DNA of 64,000 nt from Maribellus sediminis. GTDB taxonomy: Bacteria > Bacteroidota > Bacteroidia > Bacteroidales > Prolixibacteraceae. The notes under the pieces were generated by a model that did no database searches, was not told the origin of the DNA, and worked only from the letters and a program-made list of their open reading frames with translations. Below, in pieces: positions 8,344 through 16,550 of the stretch; positions within the stretch are counted from its first letter, which is position 1; each line of letters opens with the position of its first letter. Made by a program: the position numbers and the translations under genes. The stretch covers positions 62,001-126,000 of the forward strand of contig NZ_WXUB01000003.1 of the NCBI RefSeq assembly GCF_011799805.1. The letters are read 5' to 3'.

Positions 8344-11044
8344 AATGAAACGGAAGAAAAATAAAACCACTTTTGGAACATACGCACTTGCCATGTTCTG
8401 GTTGGTTCTGTTATCCGGTGTCATGCTGGCTATTCCGTTTGATGCTAAAGATCCGTATTTGAGCGTCAGTACCATTATGGTCAGCAATCCGTGGGCGTCG
8501 TTCATAAGAAATTATCACTACTGGAGTTCTCAGTTTTTTCTTATTCTCAGCCTGATCCACCTTTACGACCATTTTCACCACAAAATGAAAATTGGACTGA
8601 AACCCGGAATCGCTTTTCGGCTGAGTCTTTCGCTGCTGATCATTTTCCTGGCCATGATCACCGGCTTTTTATTAAAAGGCGATGCCGACAGTGTCCAGGC
8701 CCGCCAGATACTTCAAACACTTTCCGAACGCATTCCGCTAATTGGTGAGTCACTGGCTTATTCATTGTTGGGCTCACCGGAAAGCTACCAGTTAATCTAC
8801 GTACACCACATTGCCACTTTTACGGTTTTTATAGCCATTGCCATGGTAGAACACAGCCGCAAATTCTGGCCTCCGGTTATGGACTTTGTGGTTTCAACAC
8901 TTGCCACTTTTGTGATCAGCTATTTCCTAAGCGCACCACTGCACGATAATATCAATCCGGCGGTTAAAGGGCCATGGTACTTTGTGGGCTTCCAGGAAAT
9001 TCTGCACTGGTTGCAACATCCGGCTTGGTCGCTTCTGTTATTTCTGGTCGTTTTGATCCTGGTATATTTAAGCAATTCCGCAGCCGGAAAAACCATGCTC
9101 ATCAGCAAACGCAGCCTGCTGCTGTTTACAGGTTTATATGCCATACTTACCTTAATAGGCCTGTTTTTTAGAGGAGAAAGCTGGCAGTTGACTAGGCCGT
9201 GGAGCCAGGAATACAAAACCAGTGTTCTGCATAATTTCAGAACACCACGTGTGGATTTCGCTCCTGATTTTACATTAAATGAAGCTTTAAATTCACCGGT
9301 CATCCAGGGAAGAAAAGAAAGTTGTCTGGCCTGCCACACCGAAACCCATGGTTTCACCGACTCTCATTCGGCTGAAGCAATCGGCTGTATTTCGTGCCAC
9401 GGCGGCAATCCATTTGCAACCGACAAAAATCAGTCGCACAACAATATGATTCTGATTCCCGGGAATCTTTCCACAGCTAAACTTTCGTGCGGAACAACGC
9501 AGTGTCACCCTGAAATTGTGGAGCGTGTTCCCACAGGCTTGATGGCCACACTCAGCGGGATGATCAGTGTTGACCGATTTACCTTTAACGAACAGGATAA
9601 TCCTGATCTGTTGACTTCAATTTATGAACTCGCAGATTCACCGGCCGATGAACACCTGCGAAATTTGTGTGTGCGTTGCCACCTCGGAAATCCAAAAACA
9701 GAATTGGGTCCGATTAATGAATTCAGCCGGGGTGGAGGTTGCCTGGCCTGCCACCTGAATTACAGTCCGGAAGCAGAAAAAGCGCTGGCAGCGAACAATG
9801 GCGAAATATTAAAATCGCATCCCGAGATCAGTTTGAAAATTACAAACAACCATTGTTTTGGCTGCCACAGCCGTTCGGGAAGAATTTCGACCAGTTACGA
9901 AGGCTGGCACGAAACTACTTTGCTTGCGAGCGAAATGCCCGACTCAACGAACTACCGCTTGATTGAAGATGAACGCGTATTTGTAAAACAACCAGCGGAT
10001 GTACACCACGAACTTGGTCTGGAATGCATCGATTGTCATCATTCGTACGAAGTAATGGGCGACGGAACACATTACGCCCACCAGGAAGATCAGCAGGATG
10101 TGCAATGCTCCGACTGCCATTTTAATGGTGAACCACGAACAATCACGGCTGAAAACCTGGATAATGAATCGGCCAAAATTGCTGCACTTCGCTTTGGAAA
10201 CATTGCGAATAAAACATTCCTGATTACCGAAAAACATAATCGTGCATTGATCAATACCTACATCGAAAACGATTCTGTTTTCTTTCTTACTAAAAACAGC
10301 GGCAGGAAAATGACTATGAAAGCGCCGGCAAAAGTATGCTCCAGAGACAATGCGCACTCGAGCCTGGCCTGCTCAAGCTGCCATACTTCGTGGGCACCCA
10401 CCTGCATCGGTTGCCATAACGAGTATGACGCTAATGAACGCGGTTACAACATGATTGAAAATCGCGAAAAGCCGGGCAGCTGGGTGGAATACATTGGCGA
10501 GTACAATGCCAAACTGCCTACGCTGGGCATTCGAAAAACAAAAGAAAAAACCGAAGTTATACCGGTACTTCCGGGCATGATCATGACCATCGACCTGCAT
10601 TCGTACACCGGAGATAAAAATGATGCTACCATCTTTCACCGCCTGTATGCGCCGGCTGCACCACATACCACTTCAGCAAAAGGAAGAAGCTGTGTTAGCT
10701 GCCACAACAGTTCGCTGGCTTTGGGTTATGGCGAAGGTGAATTAAAATACGTGATTGAAAACGGGAAAGGAAAATGGAAATTCAAGGCGCTGTATCAAAG
10801 CGATCCGAACGACGGGCTGCCGGCTGATGCCTGGATCGACTTTCTTCAAACCCGCGAAGGCAAAGTTTCAACCCGATCGAATGTTTTCCCTTTCAGCATC
10901 GATCAGCAACAACGAATTCTTACTGCCGGTGCCTGTCTTACCTGTCATAAAGAAGACTCGAAAATAATGCAACAAAGTCTGGATGATTTTGATGAGTTAA
11001 TCTCGGGGAGAAGCTCGAAGTGCATTCTTCCTGCATGGGATTAA
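8336..11044 (+). CDS. Cytochrome b fused to a twelve-site multihaem cytochrome c
   Basis: The first 280 of 902 residues are a b-type cytochrome with about seven membrane helices. Haem b ligands are visible as H61/H75 (14 apart) and H158/H173 (15 apart, as in b6-type proteins). A GPWY motif (212-215) stands where the Qo-site PEWY of bc1 complexes occurs. The rest is periplasmic and carries eleven CXXCH sites (the first at C330-H334) and one CX4CH site, CGTTQCH. With the Rieske protein before it, this is a Rieske/cytochrome b quinol oxidase whose cytochrome c partner is built in. An alternative start at 8345 would avoid the overlap. The direction of electron flow and the final acceptor are unknown. 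Confidence 0.93.
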   Translation: MAKMKRKKNKTTFGTYALAMFWLVLLSGVMLAIPFDAKDPYLSVSTIMVSNPWASFIRNYHYWSSQFFLILSLIHLYDHFHHKMKIGLKPGIAFRLSLSLLIIFLAMITGFLLKGDADSVQARQILQTLSERIPLIGESLAYSLLGSPESYQLIYVHHIATFTVFIAIAMVEHSRKFWPPVMDFVVSTLATFVISYFLSAPLHDNINPAVKGPWYFVGFQEILHWLQHPAWSLLLFLVVLILVYLSNSAAGKTMLISKRSLLLFTGLYAILTLIGLFFRGESWQLTRPWSQEYKTSVLHNFRTPRVDFAPDFTLNEALNSPVIQGRKESCLACHTETHGFTDSHSAEAIGCISCHGGNPFATDKNQSHNNMILIPGNLSTAKLSCGTTQCHPEIVERVPTGLMATLSGMISVDRFTFNEQDNPDLLTSIYELADSPADEHLRNLCVRCHLGNPKTELGPINEFSRGGGCLACHLNYSPEAEKALAANNGEILKSHPEISLKITNNHCFGCHSRSGRISTSYEGWHETTLLASEMPDSTNYRLIEDERVFVKQPADVHHELGLECIDCHHSYEVMGDGTHYAHQEDQQDVQCSDCHFNGEPRTITAENLDNESAKIAALRFGNIANKTFLITEKHNRALINTYIENDSVFFLTKNSGRKMTMKAPAKVCSRDNAHSSLACSSCHTSWAPTCIGCHNEYDANERGYNMIENREKPGSWVEYIGEYNAKLPTLGIRKTKEKTEVIPVLPGMIMTIDLHSYTGDKNDATIFHRLYAPAAPHTTSAKGRSCVSCHNSSLALGYGEGELKYVIENGKGKWKFKALYQSDPNDGLPADAWIDFLQTREGKVSTRSNVFPFSIDQQQRILTAGACLTCHKEDSKIMQQSLDDFDELISGRSSKCILPAWD

Positions 11045-11049
11045 AGTAA

Positions 11050-11079
11050 AAACGCCACTCATAAATGAATGACGTTTAC
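11050..11079 (-). terminator. Terminator of the DsrE-like end of the sqr operon
   Basis: An imperfect hairpin (AAACGCCACTCAT paired with ATGAATGACGTTT, two mismatches) sits between convergent genes. On the minus strand it is followed by a GTTTTTACTTT tail, as expected for an intrinsic terminator of the sqr operon. On the plus strand no T-run follows. Confidence 0.6.
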
Positions 11080-11098
11080 CCCCCTTGGAATGATTAAG

Positions 11099-11602
11099 CT
11101 AGGTAAAAATAATCTGAGTCCCTTCTCCACCTGACATTGCGTACAGGTCTCCTACCGTAATAATTGCCTCAACATGGTCACTCAAATCATCTTTGGTAAG
11201 CTTAAACATATCTGCTGCCATTTTACAGGCGTATATTTCTCCACCTCCGGCGGTGATCATATCCAAAAACTCATCAACCGGCGGAACGTCCAGTTCATCC
11301 ATCTGCTTTTTCATCATGGCAGAAACACCCGCTTCCACACCAGGAATTGCGCCCAGCAAAGTTGGAAACGGAAGACCACCCGGCATGCGCATTCCAGGAT
11401 TACCAACCGTTGATGTATGCAGTTTATTCATGTACTTTTTGGTAATGGCATCCAGGCCGAAAAATGTAAAGAACAGTTTCGCCTCAATACCTTCCATAAC
11501 TGCACCGTTCGCCATGATCAAGCCTGCATACACATCCTCAATATTGGCTTTGGCTACAATTATCAATACTTTTTTTAAAGGAGTTTCCTTTACTTCAGTC
11601 AT
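11099..11602 (-). CDS. DsrE/DsrF/DrsH-like (DsrE2) sulfur-relay family protein
   Basis: The 167-residue protein belongs to the DsrE/DsrF/DrsH-like family (COG2210 type). It has the Rossmann-like start KKVLIIVAKANIEDVYAGLIMANGA, GLDAI, and the conserved cysteine in GEIYACKMAADMF, the residue used for persulfide transfer in this family. It is the last gene of an operon sqr-DUF1641-dsrC/tusE-dsrE2, with 18 bp from the DsrC-like gene. In other bacteria such proteins shuttle sulfane sulfur in the cytoplasm, often next to TusA, rhodaneses or SQR. A role in handling the sulfur made by SQR is a reasonable inference. Confidence 0.88.
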   Translation of the reverse strand: MTEVKETPLKKVLIIVAKANIEDVYAGLIMANGAVMEGIEAKLFFTFFGLDAITKKYMNKLHTSTVGNPGMRMPGGLPFPTLLGAIPGVEAGVSAMMKKQMDELDVPPVDEFLDMITAGGGEIYACKMAADMFKLTKDDLSDHVEAIITVGDLYAMSGGEGTQIIFT

Positions 11603-11620
11603 AATTTCCGGATTTTGGTT

Positions 11621-11932
11621 TTAAACACAACTGGCTGGTTTTGGTATGCCAGCATATTTAGAAGACAATTTCAATGGTCCGCCCGGGAACAACTGATACA
11701 ATCCTTTGATATCAGTGATACCCGATTTTCCTACTTTCCGAATGGTAAGTGTAGCACCTGCAGCCTGTTCTTTGCGCAGATAATCCAATACCTCGTAGTG
11801 CTTGTCGGTCAATTCAATGCCGTCTTCTTTTGCCATCTCGGCCGCAATTTCCTTCGACCAATCTCCGGTGTTTACCAGGTAACCTTCTTCGGTTACTTCA
11901 ACTGTTTTTCCTGCTAAATTCTTCTCAGCCAT
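11621..11932 (-). CDS. DsrC/TusE family sulfur-carrier protein with a single C-terminal cysteine
   Basis: The 103-residue protein ends in KYAGIPKPASCV, the flexible C-terminal arm of the DsrC/TusE family with the penultimate cysteine. The second arm cysteine of true DsrC (about ten residues earlier) is replaced, the local sequence being KLSSKYAG. It therefore resembles TusE and DsrC-like proteins that carry a persulfide on one cysteine rather than forming a trisulfide with dissimilatory sulfite reductase. No dsrAB is present in the window. The gene lies 10 bp from DUF1641 and 18 bp from dsrE2 in the sqr operon, which points to cytoplasmic sulfur transfer. Confidence 0.93.
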   Translation of the reverse strand: MAEKNLAGKTVEVTEEGYLVNTGDWSKEIAAEMAKEDGIELTDKHYEVLDYLRKEQAAGATLTIRKVGKSGITDIKGLYQLFPGGPLKLSSKYAGIPKPASCV

Positions 11933-11942
11933 AGTTCATATT

Positions 11943-12623
11943 TTAAGTGTTATTTTTATTGGTTTCAGCCGCCATGTTCTTCATAAAGGTTACAAAGAAT
12001 CCAAGCGCGCGTTTCATTTCCGGTTGATTCATTTCGCGCATTACTTTAATGATTGAATATTCGGGAACATTATTCATTTCCATACTGCCGTAAATTTTTA
12101 GCCCGTTATTAAGGGCAGTCATCATTTCAGGTTGAGTTGCCGAACGTACTGTTTCCATGATCGTGACCACATTATCAGCCAGTTCGCGAACATCCTCAGG
12201 TTTATAATGCGCTATAATATTATCGATAACTGTTCCGGCTTCTGCAAAGAATTCGAAATAGCCTTTTTGGTCAAGTTCATTCAGTTTTTTAGTGAAATCG
12301 ATAATCACTTCGTTCAGAATCGGAGAGGCATCTTTTATAAGATCGTTAATGCTTTCAAACATTTCCAGAAACTTGTTCATGTTGTCAATGTTCCGGAGTA
12401 TCCTTAACATTAGTCCTTTAACCTCATCCAGATCGAGATGCACCATTCGGTTATCCAGTTCCTCAACTGCTGTGTCGTACATATCTTTCCCAACTATCGA
12501 TATATCGGCAATAAGATCTTCTAGTTGATTTGTTTTTAGACGCTGTTGGTTTACATATTCCAGCAACAAATCCACTTTCTGATTCAGTTGGGCTATTTCT
12601 GCTTGTAATGTATTTTCTTCCAT
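11943..12623 (-). CDS. DUF1641 protein
   Basis: The 226-residue, cysteine-free, largely helical protein starts with a coiled coil (EIAQLNQKVDLLLEYVNQQR). It contains the DUF1641 (COG2427) core in the second half with repeated helices such as RELADNVVTIMETV and a C-terminal RALGFFVTFMKNMA segment. DUF1641 proteins are regularly encoded beside sulfide:quinone oxidoreductases and formate dehydrogenases. The molecular role is not established; a membrane-associated partner or chaperone of SQR is the usual guess. It is 18 bp from sqr and 10 bp from the DsrC-like gene. Confidence 0.88.
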   Translation of the reverse strand: MEENTLQAEIAQLNQKVDLLLEYVNQQRLKTNQLEDLIADISIVGKDMYDTAVEELDNRMVHLDLDEVKGLMLRILRNIDNMNKFLEMFESINDLIKDASPILNEVIIDFTKKLNELDQKGYFEFFAEAGTVIDNIIAHYKPEDVRELADNVVTIMETVRSATQPEMMTALNNGLKIYGSMEMNNVPEYSIIKVMREMNQPEMKRALGFFVTFMKNMAAETNKNNT

Positions 12624-12641
12624 TATCAGGCTCCTTTTCTA

Positions 12642-13877
12642 TTAGTTCACCTTTTTCTTACCGGCCATTGTCATGTGTGGTTCTATCGGCATTTCCTTTC
12701 CTTTGAGCAAAATGTGCCAGTAGATCCAGCGGAACATCACCTTTCCGTAATGGTTGATTTTCGTATTTTTCAGCAAACCAAAGGGTCCGATTCCCGGAAG
12801 CGGGAAAGTGCCGGGCAGCGGTTCTGTATCGTAGTTAAAATCAATCAATGCTCCTTTACCATGTCCTGTTTCTATGTAACAATTGGCATGTCCGTCAAAC
12901 ATAGCCTGCAAGGGCCGACCTTCTATAGCGCTCATCAGGTTCTCGAAAAGAATTTCTGCTGCAAAGTGCGCCACCGATCCTGCTTTCGAGGTAGGAATGT
13001 TAGCTGCATCGCCCAATACAAAAATGTTTTCGTGTGCTACCGACTGCAAAGTGTGCTTGTTGGTAGGCACAAAATTCATGTCGTCGCCTAAGCCACTTCG
13101 TTCAATCATTTCATCCCCCATATTCACAGGGACAACCGTCAGCACATCAAAATCAATTTCATTCTCGTCGTAGGAAATCAACTTCTTGTTGTCGTTGTCC
13201 ACTCTTTCGATGTAGAAATCAGGAACAACCTTGATGTTTTTTTCTGCCAGTAATTCCGACAACATCTTAGTTGCAATCGGTTTCGTAAAAGCACCCGGCA
13301 TGGGCGTTACATAGGTGATATCAACTCTATCCCGGATTCCTTTTTCAGTAAAATAGGCATCGGCCAGAAAGACAAACTCTAGTGGCGCAACCGGGCATTT
13401 GTAAGGCAACTCGGTAATGGCCATTACCAGCTTTCCTCCTTCCCAGCCTTTAAAGAAATTCTGAAGCGCCATTGCGCCTTCAACTGTATAAAAATCAAAT
13501 ATCTCCTTGTACCACAATTTATCCTGAAGTCCGGGTGTTTCAGAAGGAACTGTTTTTGTTCCGGTAGCTACAATCAAAAAATCATAATTCAATACCTGGC
13601 CGCCATCAAGAACCACTTTATTCGCTTCGGCCTCAATCTTATCAATTTTCGAATAGATCATTTTTACCCCGGCCGGAATAAAGTCCGATTTTGGCTTGAT
13701 CACATCCTGTTTGTTGTAAATGCCAAAGGGGATGAATAAAAATCCCGGCTGATAATAATGGGTCTTAAACTGATCCACAATTGTGATATCCCATTCCTCC
13801 CTGTCGAGTGAATTCCGCAGTTTATTGGCCATCATTGTTCCGGCAGTACCGGCGCCAAGTATTACAATTCGCTTCAT
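12642..13877 (-). CDS. sqr: Sulfide:quinone oxidoreductase-type FAD flavoprotein
   Basis: The 411-residue protein has an N-terminal dinucleotide-binding motif GAGTAG (8-13), the NADH-dehydrogenase-II/SQR fold, a second FAD motif VLGDAANIP (288-296), and a C-terminal amphipathic region for membrane contact. The two cysteines that perform sulfide oxidation in SQRs are present: C161 in the characteristic KCPVAPLE motif and C333 in ANCYIETG. No third active-site cysteine is evident. It would oxidise sulfide to protein-bound polysulfide and reduce menaquinone. It is the first gene of a four-gene sulfur-relay operon, divergent from the Crp/Fnr regulator. Confidence 0.9.
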   Translation of the reverse strand: MKRIVILGAGTAGTMMANKLRNSLDREEWDITIVDQFKTHYYQPGFLFIPFGIYNKQDVIKPKSDFIPAGVKMIYSKIDKIEAEANKVVLDGGQVLNYDFLIVATGTKTVPSETPGLQDKLWYKEIFDFYTVEGAMALQNFFKGWEGGKLVMAITELPYKCPVAPLEFVFLADAYFTEKGIRDRVDITYVTPMPGAFTKPIATKMLSELLAEKNIKVVPDFYIERVDNDNKKLISYDENEIDFDVLTVVPVNMGDEMIERSGLGDDMNFVPTNKHTLQSVAHENIFVLGDAANIPTSKAGSVAHFAAEILFENLMSAIEGRPLQAMFDGHANCYIETGHGKGALIDFNYDTEPLPGTFPLPGIGPFGLLKNTKINHYGKVMFRWIYWHILLKGKEMPIEPHMTMAGKKKVN

Positions 13878-13937
13878 AGTTTGATAGTTTTATTGCATCT
13901 AAAGTTACCCGCCGGCAAGACTTATGATTTTTAGAGC

Positions 13938-13974
13938 CTTATGATAATTATCACTATCTAATAAATATCATAAG
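13938..13974. promoter_or_regulatory. FNR/CRP-type operator between sqr and the Crp/Fnr gene
   Basis: A perfect 12-bp palindrome TGATAATTATCA (13942-13953) matches the FNR core TGAT-N4-ATCA. It is nested in a wider 9-bp inverted repeat, CTTATGATA (13938-13946) and TATCATAAG (13966-13974). A third CTTATGAT lies at 13921-13928. The plus-strand motif TACTTTAG (13982-13989) and the minus-strand motif TAACTTTA (13900-13907) are near matches to the -7 consensus. The site could let the Crp/Fnr protein control both itself and sqr. Confidence 0.7.
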
Positions 13975-14011
13975 AATTTGGTACTTTAGTAGGGCTAAGG
14001 CCAGTACAGAT

Positions 14012-14707
14012 ATGAACTACAAAACACCTAAATGTAGCTGTGAACAATGTCAGCTGAAAAACTTATTCTTTTCACATGTTTCCGAGGATGAGCTTTTCGA
14101 CATTTGTGACATAAAGGAGGAACGGACCTACACAAAAGGGCAGCGCATTCTGAATGAAGGAGATCCCATCGACGATTTTCTGTATATGAAGGAAGGCCTG
14201 GTGAAGCTCTCCAAATCGTCTGGCGAACAAAAAGATCAGATCATCAGTTTCTCGAAACCGTTTGATTTTGTGAGTTTATTGAGTGTTTTCTCATCCAAAG
14301 TTCACATGTATTCTGTAACCGCCCTTGAAGATTCTACCGTTTGTGTCCTGGATCTGAATGTGGTAAAAAACAAGGCGCAGGAAAATGCGATGTTCACGAT
14401 GGACATGATGGTACGAATTAGTGAGGCCACCGACAAAATTATTATCGAAAACCTCATCATACGGCGAAAACAACTAAAAGGGAGGGTTGCTCACGTTCTC
14501 CTGTATTTTGCCAACTATATTTACGAACGTGACGAATTTGAATTGCCCATCTCGCGCCGCGAAATTGCTGAATATATTGGGATGACAACCGAAAATGTTA
14601 TCCGGACTTTATCCGAATTTCGAAAGGATAACATCATTAAAATATTTGGGAAGGATATACTAATCGTAGATAAAAGCCGCCTGGAAAGTATTTCAGAATT
14701 CGGCTAG
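14012..14707 (+). CDS. Crp/Fnr-family transcriptional regulator with cysteine-rich N-terminus
   Basis: The 231-residue protein has an N-terminal cysteine group (C8, C10, C13, also C32), a cyclic-nucleotide-binding-type beta barrel (GQRILNEGDPIDDFLYMKEGLVKL), a long dimer helix and a C-terminal winged HTH (ISRREIAEYIGMTTENVIRTL). Another cysteine at 111 is near where FNR has its fourth cluster ligand. An oxygen- or NO-sensing Fe-S cluster is therefore possible, but the CxCxxC spacing differs from E. coli FNR (C20, C23, C29, C122). It is divergent from sqr across a TGAT-N4-ATCA palindrome, the obvious candidate target. Confidence 0.92.
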   Translation: MNYKTPKCSCEQCQLKNLFFSHVSEDELFDICDIKEERTYTKGQRILNEGDPIDDFLYMKEGLVKLSKSSGEQKDQIISFSKPFDFVSLLSVFSSKVHMYSVTALEDSTVCVLDLNVVKNKAQENAMFTMDMMVRISEATDKIIIENLIIRRKQLKGRVAHVLLYFANYIYERDEFELPISRREIAEYIGMTTENVIRTLSEFRKDNIIKIFGKDILIVDKSRLESISEFG

Positions 14708-14715
14708 TTTGCTGA

Positions 14716-15273
14716 TTAATACAAAAGATCTTCAGGAGCATTTAAATTACGAAACAACTCAGGATATCTCACGAGCCATTCTGTTGCATCTACAAAATTG
14801 GTATTCAACTCCTGTAAAAGAAAATGCAACTTGTAGTTTTCTGCTTTAATCTGCGCCTCAATTTGCGGTAAAGCATTTTTGTGATACATGGCGATCAAGG
14901 GTTCTTTTTTGCCATCGTGAACCGGAACAATAGCATCAAATTGATCAGTCTTGTTTTTCAGAAATTGAATAAAATCAGGCTGAACGAATGGGGCGTCAAC
15001 ACTTAGAACAAAGTTCCAGTCGTTTGCCGAGTGTTTCAGGCAAGTATAAATCCCGCCAATCGGGCCGCAATCTGCAACCTCGTCTTCGATCCTTCGTAAG
15101 TTCTCGATCCGGTGCGTCGGATTATTGGAGCTGATCAGAATTTCTTCACACAATCCGGAACAAAGATCGACAGCTCGTTTCAACAAAGTCTTTCCTTCGA
15201 GCTGCAAAAGCGCTTTGTCGCTGCCCATTCGCTTGCTCTGCCCTCCGGTTAATATGGTTCCTGTGATTTGCAT
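14716..15273 (-). CDS. mobA: Molybdenum cofactor guanylyltransferase MobA
   Basis: The 185-residue nucleotidyltransferase has the GTP-binding start LTGGQSKRMGSDKALL, the GPIGGIYTCL motif, the metal-binding VLSVDAPFV segment (normally CDxP) and the C-terminal NLNAPEDL, a version of the MobA NxNTPxDL motif. It joins GMP to molybdopterin to make MGD and bis-MGD. The Psr-like enzyme upstream in the window needs this cofactor. Its ATG lies only a few bases after the T-run of the clpX terminator. Its stop is 8 bp from that of the convergent Crp/Fnr gene. Confidence 0.92.
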   Translation of the reverse strand: MQITGTILTGGQSKRMGSDKALLQLEGKTLLKRAVDLCSGLCEEILISSNNPTHRIENLRRIEDEVADCGPIGGIYTCLKHSANDWNFVLSVDAPFVQPDFIQFLKNKTDQFDAIVPVHDGKKEPLIAMYHKNALPQIEAQIKAENYKLHFLLQELNTNFVDATEWLVRYPELFRNLNAPEDLLY

Positions 15274-15281
15274 GTATAAAA

Positions 15282-15304
15282 AAGCCGGACAAAATGCCCG
15301 GCTT
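15282..15304 (-). terminator. Intrinsic terminator after clpX, abutting the mobA start
   Basis: AAGCCGG (15282-15288) and CCGGCTT (15298-15304) form a perfect 7-bp stem, followed on the minus strand by TTTTTTATA. It ends the tig/clpP/clpX direction but reaches to within a few bases of the mobA ATG at 15273, leaving almost no leader for mobA. Confidence 0.85.
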
Positions 15305-15317
15305 ATATTGTTGTTTT

Positions 15318-16550
15318 TTAACTTGCTTTCAGTCGCTGTAAACTCGATTTATCAAGCTTATCTGCGGCATATTCTTTATTGATCTCCAGGTGATCGACTT
15401 CCTCTGAAGGCATGTCGAACATGGCATCGTTCATTATGTTTTCGCAGATCGAACGCAGTCCACGGGCACCCAGTTTAAACTCGATGGCTTTGTCAACAAT
15501 ATATTCCAAAGCTTCTTCATCAAACGTTAGTTCGATACCATCAATATCGAACAGCTTTTTGTATTGCTTGATCACCGAGTTTTTAGGTTCGGTAAGAATA
15601 TTTCGCAATGTGTGTTTATCCAGCGGATCGAGGTTGGCCAATACCGGCAAACGCCCAATGATCTCCGGAATCAACCCAAACGATTTCAAATCCTGAGGCG
15701 AAACGTACTGCAACAGGTTTTCGCGCTCAATGCGATCAACTTCTTTGGCAGCACTGTAACCAATAACTTTTGTATTCAGGCGATTGGCAATTTTGCGTTC
15801 GATTCCGTCAAATGCACCACCGCAGATAAACAGTATGTTCTTTGTATCAACAGGAATCAGTTTTTGTTCCGGGTGTTTACGACCTCCTTGCGGCGGTACG
15901 TTCACAATTGAACCTTCGAGCAATTTCAGTAGTCCTTGCTGAACTCCTTCTCCCGAAACATCGCGGGTGATGGAAGGATTATCCGATTTACGGGCAATTT
16001 TATCGATCTCGTCAACAAAAACAATCCCCCGTTCTGCTGCTTCCACATTGTAATCGGCAGCCTGCAACAGACGTGTCAGCAAACTCTCGATGTCTTCGCC
16101 CACATAACCGGCTTCGGTCAATACGGTGGCATCGACAATCGTAAACGGAACATGCAACATTCGGGCAATGGTTCTTGCCAAAAGTGTTTTACCGGTTCCC
16201 GTTTCTCCTACCAGAATAATATTTGATTTTTCGATTTCGGTTTCATCGTCGCTAACATGCTGCGTCAACCTTTTGTAGTGGTTGTACACTGAAACCGACA
16301 GAATCTTTTTCGCCCTGTCCTGACCAATTACATACTGATCCAGAAATTCTTTGATCTCCTTCGGCTTTAACAATTTAATACCGTCAAGATCAAATTTATT
16401 GTTGGTTTTCACCTCTTCCTGGATGATAGAATGTGCCTGGTCAGCACAGCGGTCGCAGATGTGCCCGTCGATACCTGCAATAAGCAGGTTCACCTCGTTC
16501 TTTTCCCTTCCGCAGAACGAGCACTTATCCATATTTTTTTTATCCGCCAT
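15318..16550 (-). CDS. clpX: ATP-dependent Clp protease ATP-binding subunit ClpX
   Basis: The 410-residue AAA+ unfoldase has an N-terminal zinc-binding domain with C10, C13, C32 and C35. Walker A is GETGTGKT and Walker B is VFVDEIDKI. The pore and sensor region includes [16 protein letters not shown], and GARGLRSI lies near the end. It recognises substrates and feeds them to ClpP. It overlaps the clpP stop by one base, giving the common clpP-clpX operon. Length is normal for the family. Confidence 0.98.
   Translation of the reverse strand: MADKKNMDKCSFCGREKNEVNLLIAGIDGHICDRCADQAHSIIQEEVKTNNKFDLDGIKLLKPKEIKEFLDQYVIGQDRAKKILSVSVYNHYKRLTQHVSDDETEIEKSNIILVGETGTGKTLLARTIARMLHVPFTIVDATVLTEAGYVGEDIESLLTRLLQAADYNVEAAERGIVFVDEIDKIARKSDNPSITRDVSGEGVQQGLLKLLEGSIVNVPPQGGRKHPEQKLIPVDTKNILFICGGAFDGIERKIANRLNTKVIGYSAAKEVDRIERENLLQYVSPQDLKSFGLIPEIIGRLPVLANLDPLDKHTLRNILTEPKNSVIKQYKKLFDIDGIELTFDEEALEYIVDKAIEFKLGARGLRSICENIMNDAMFDMPSEEVDHLEINKEYAADKLDKSSLQRLKAS

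Noticed and set aside
11621-11932. True DsrC acting with dissimilatory sulfite reductase
   Set aside because: The second arm cysteine is missing and no dsrAB genes are present in the window.
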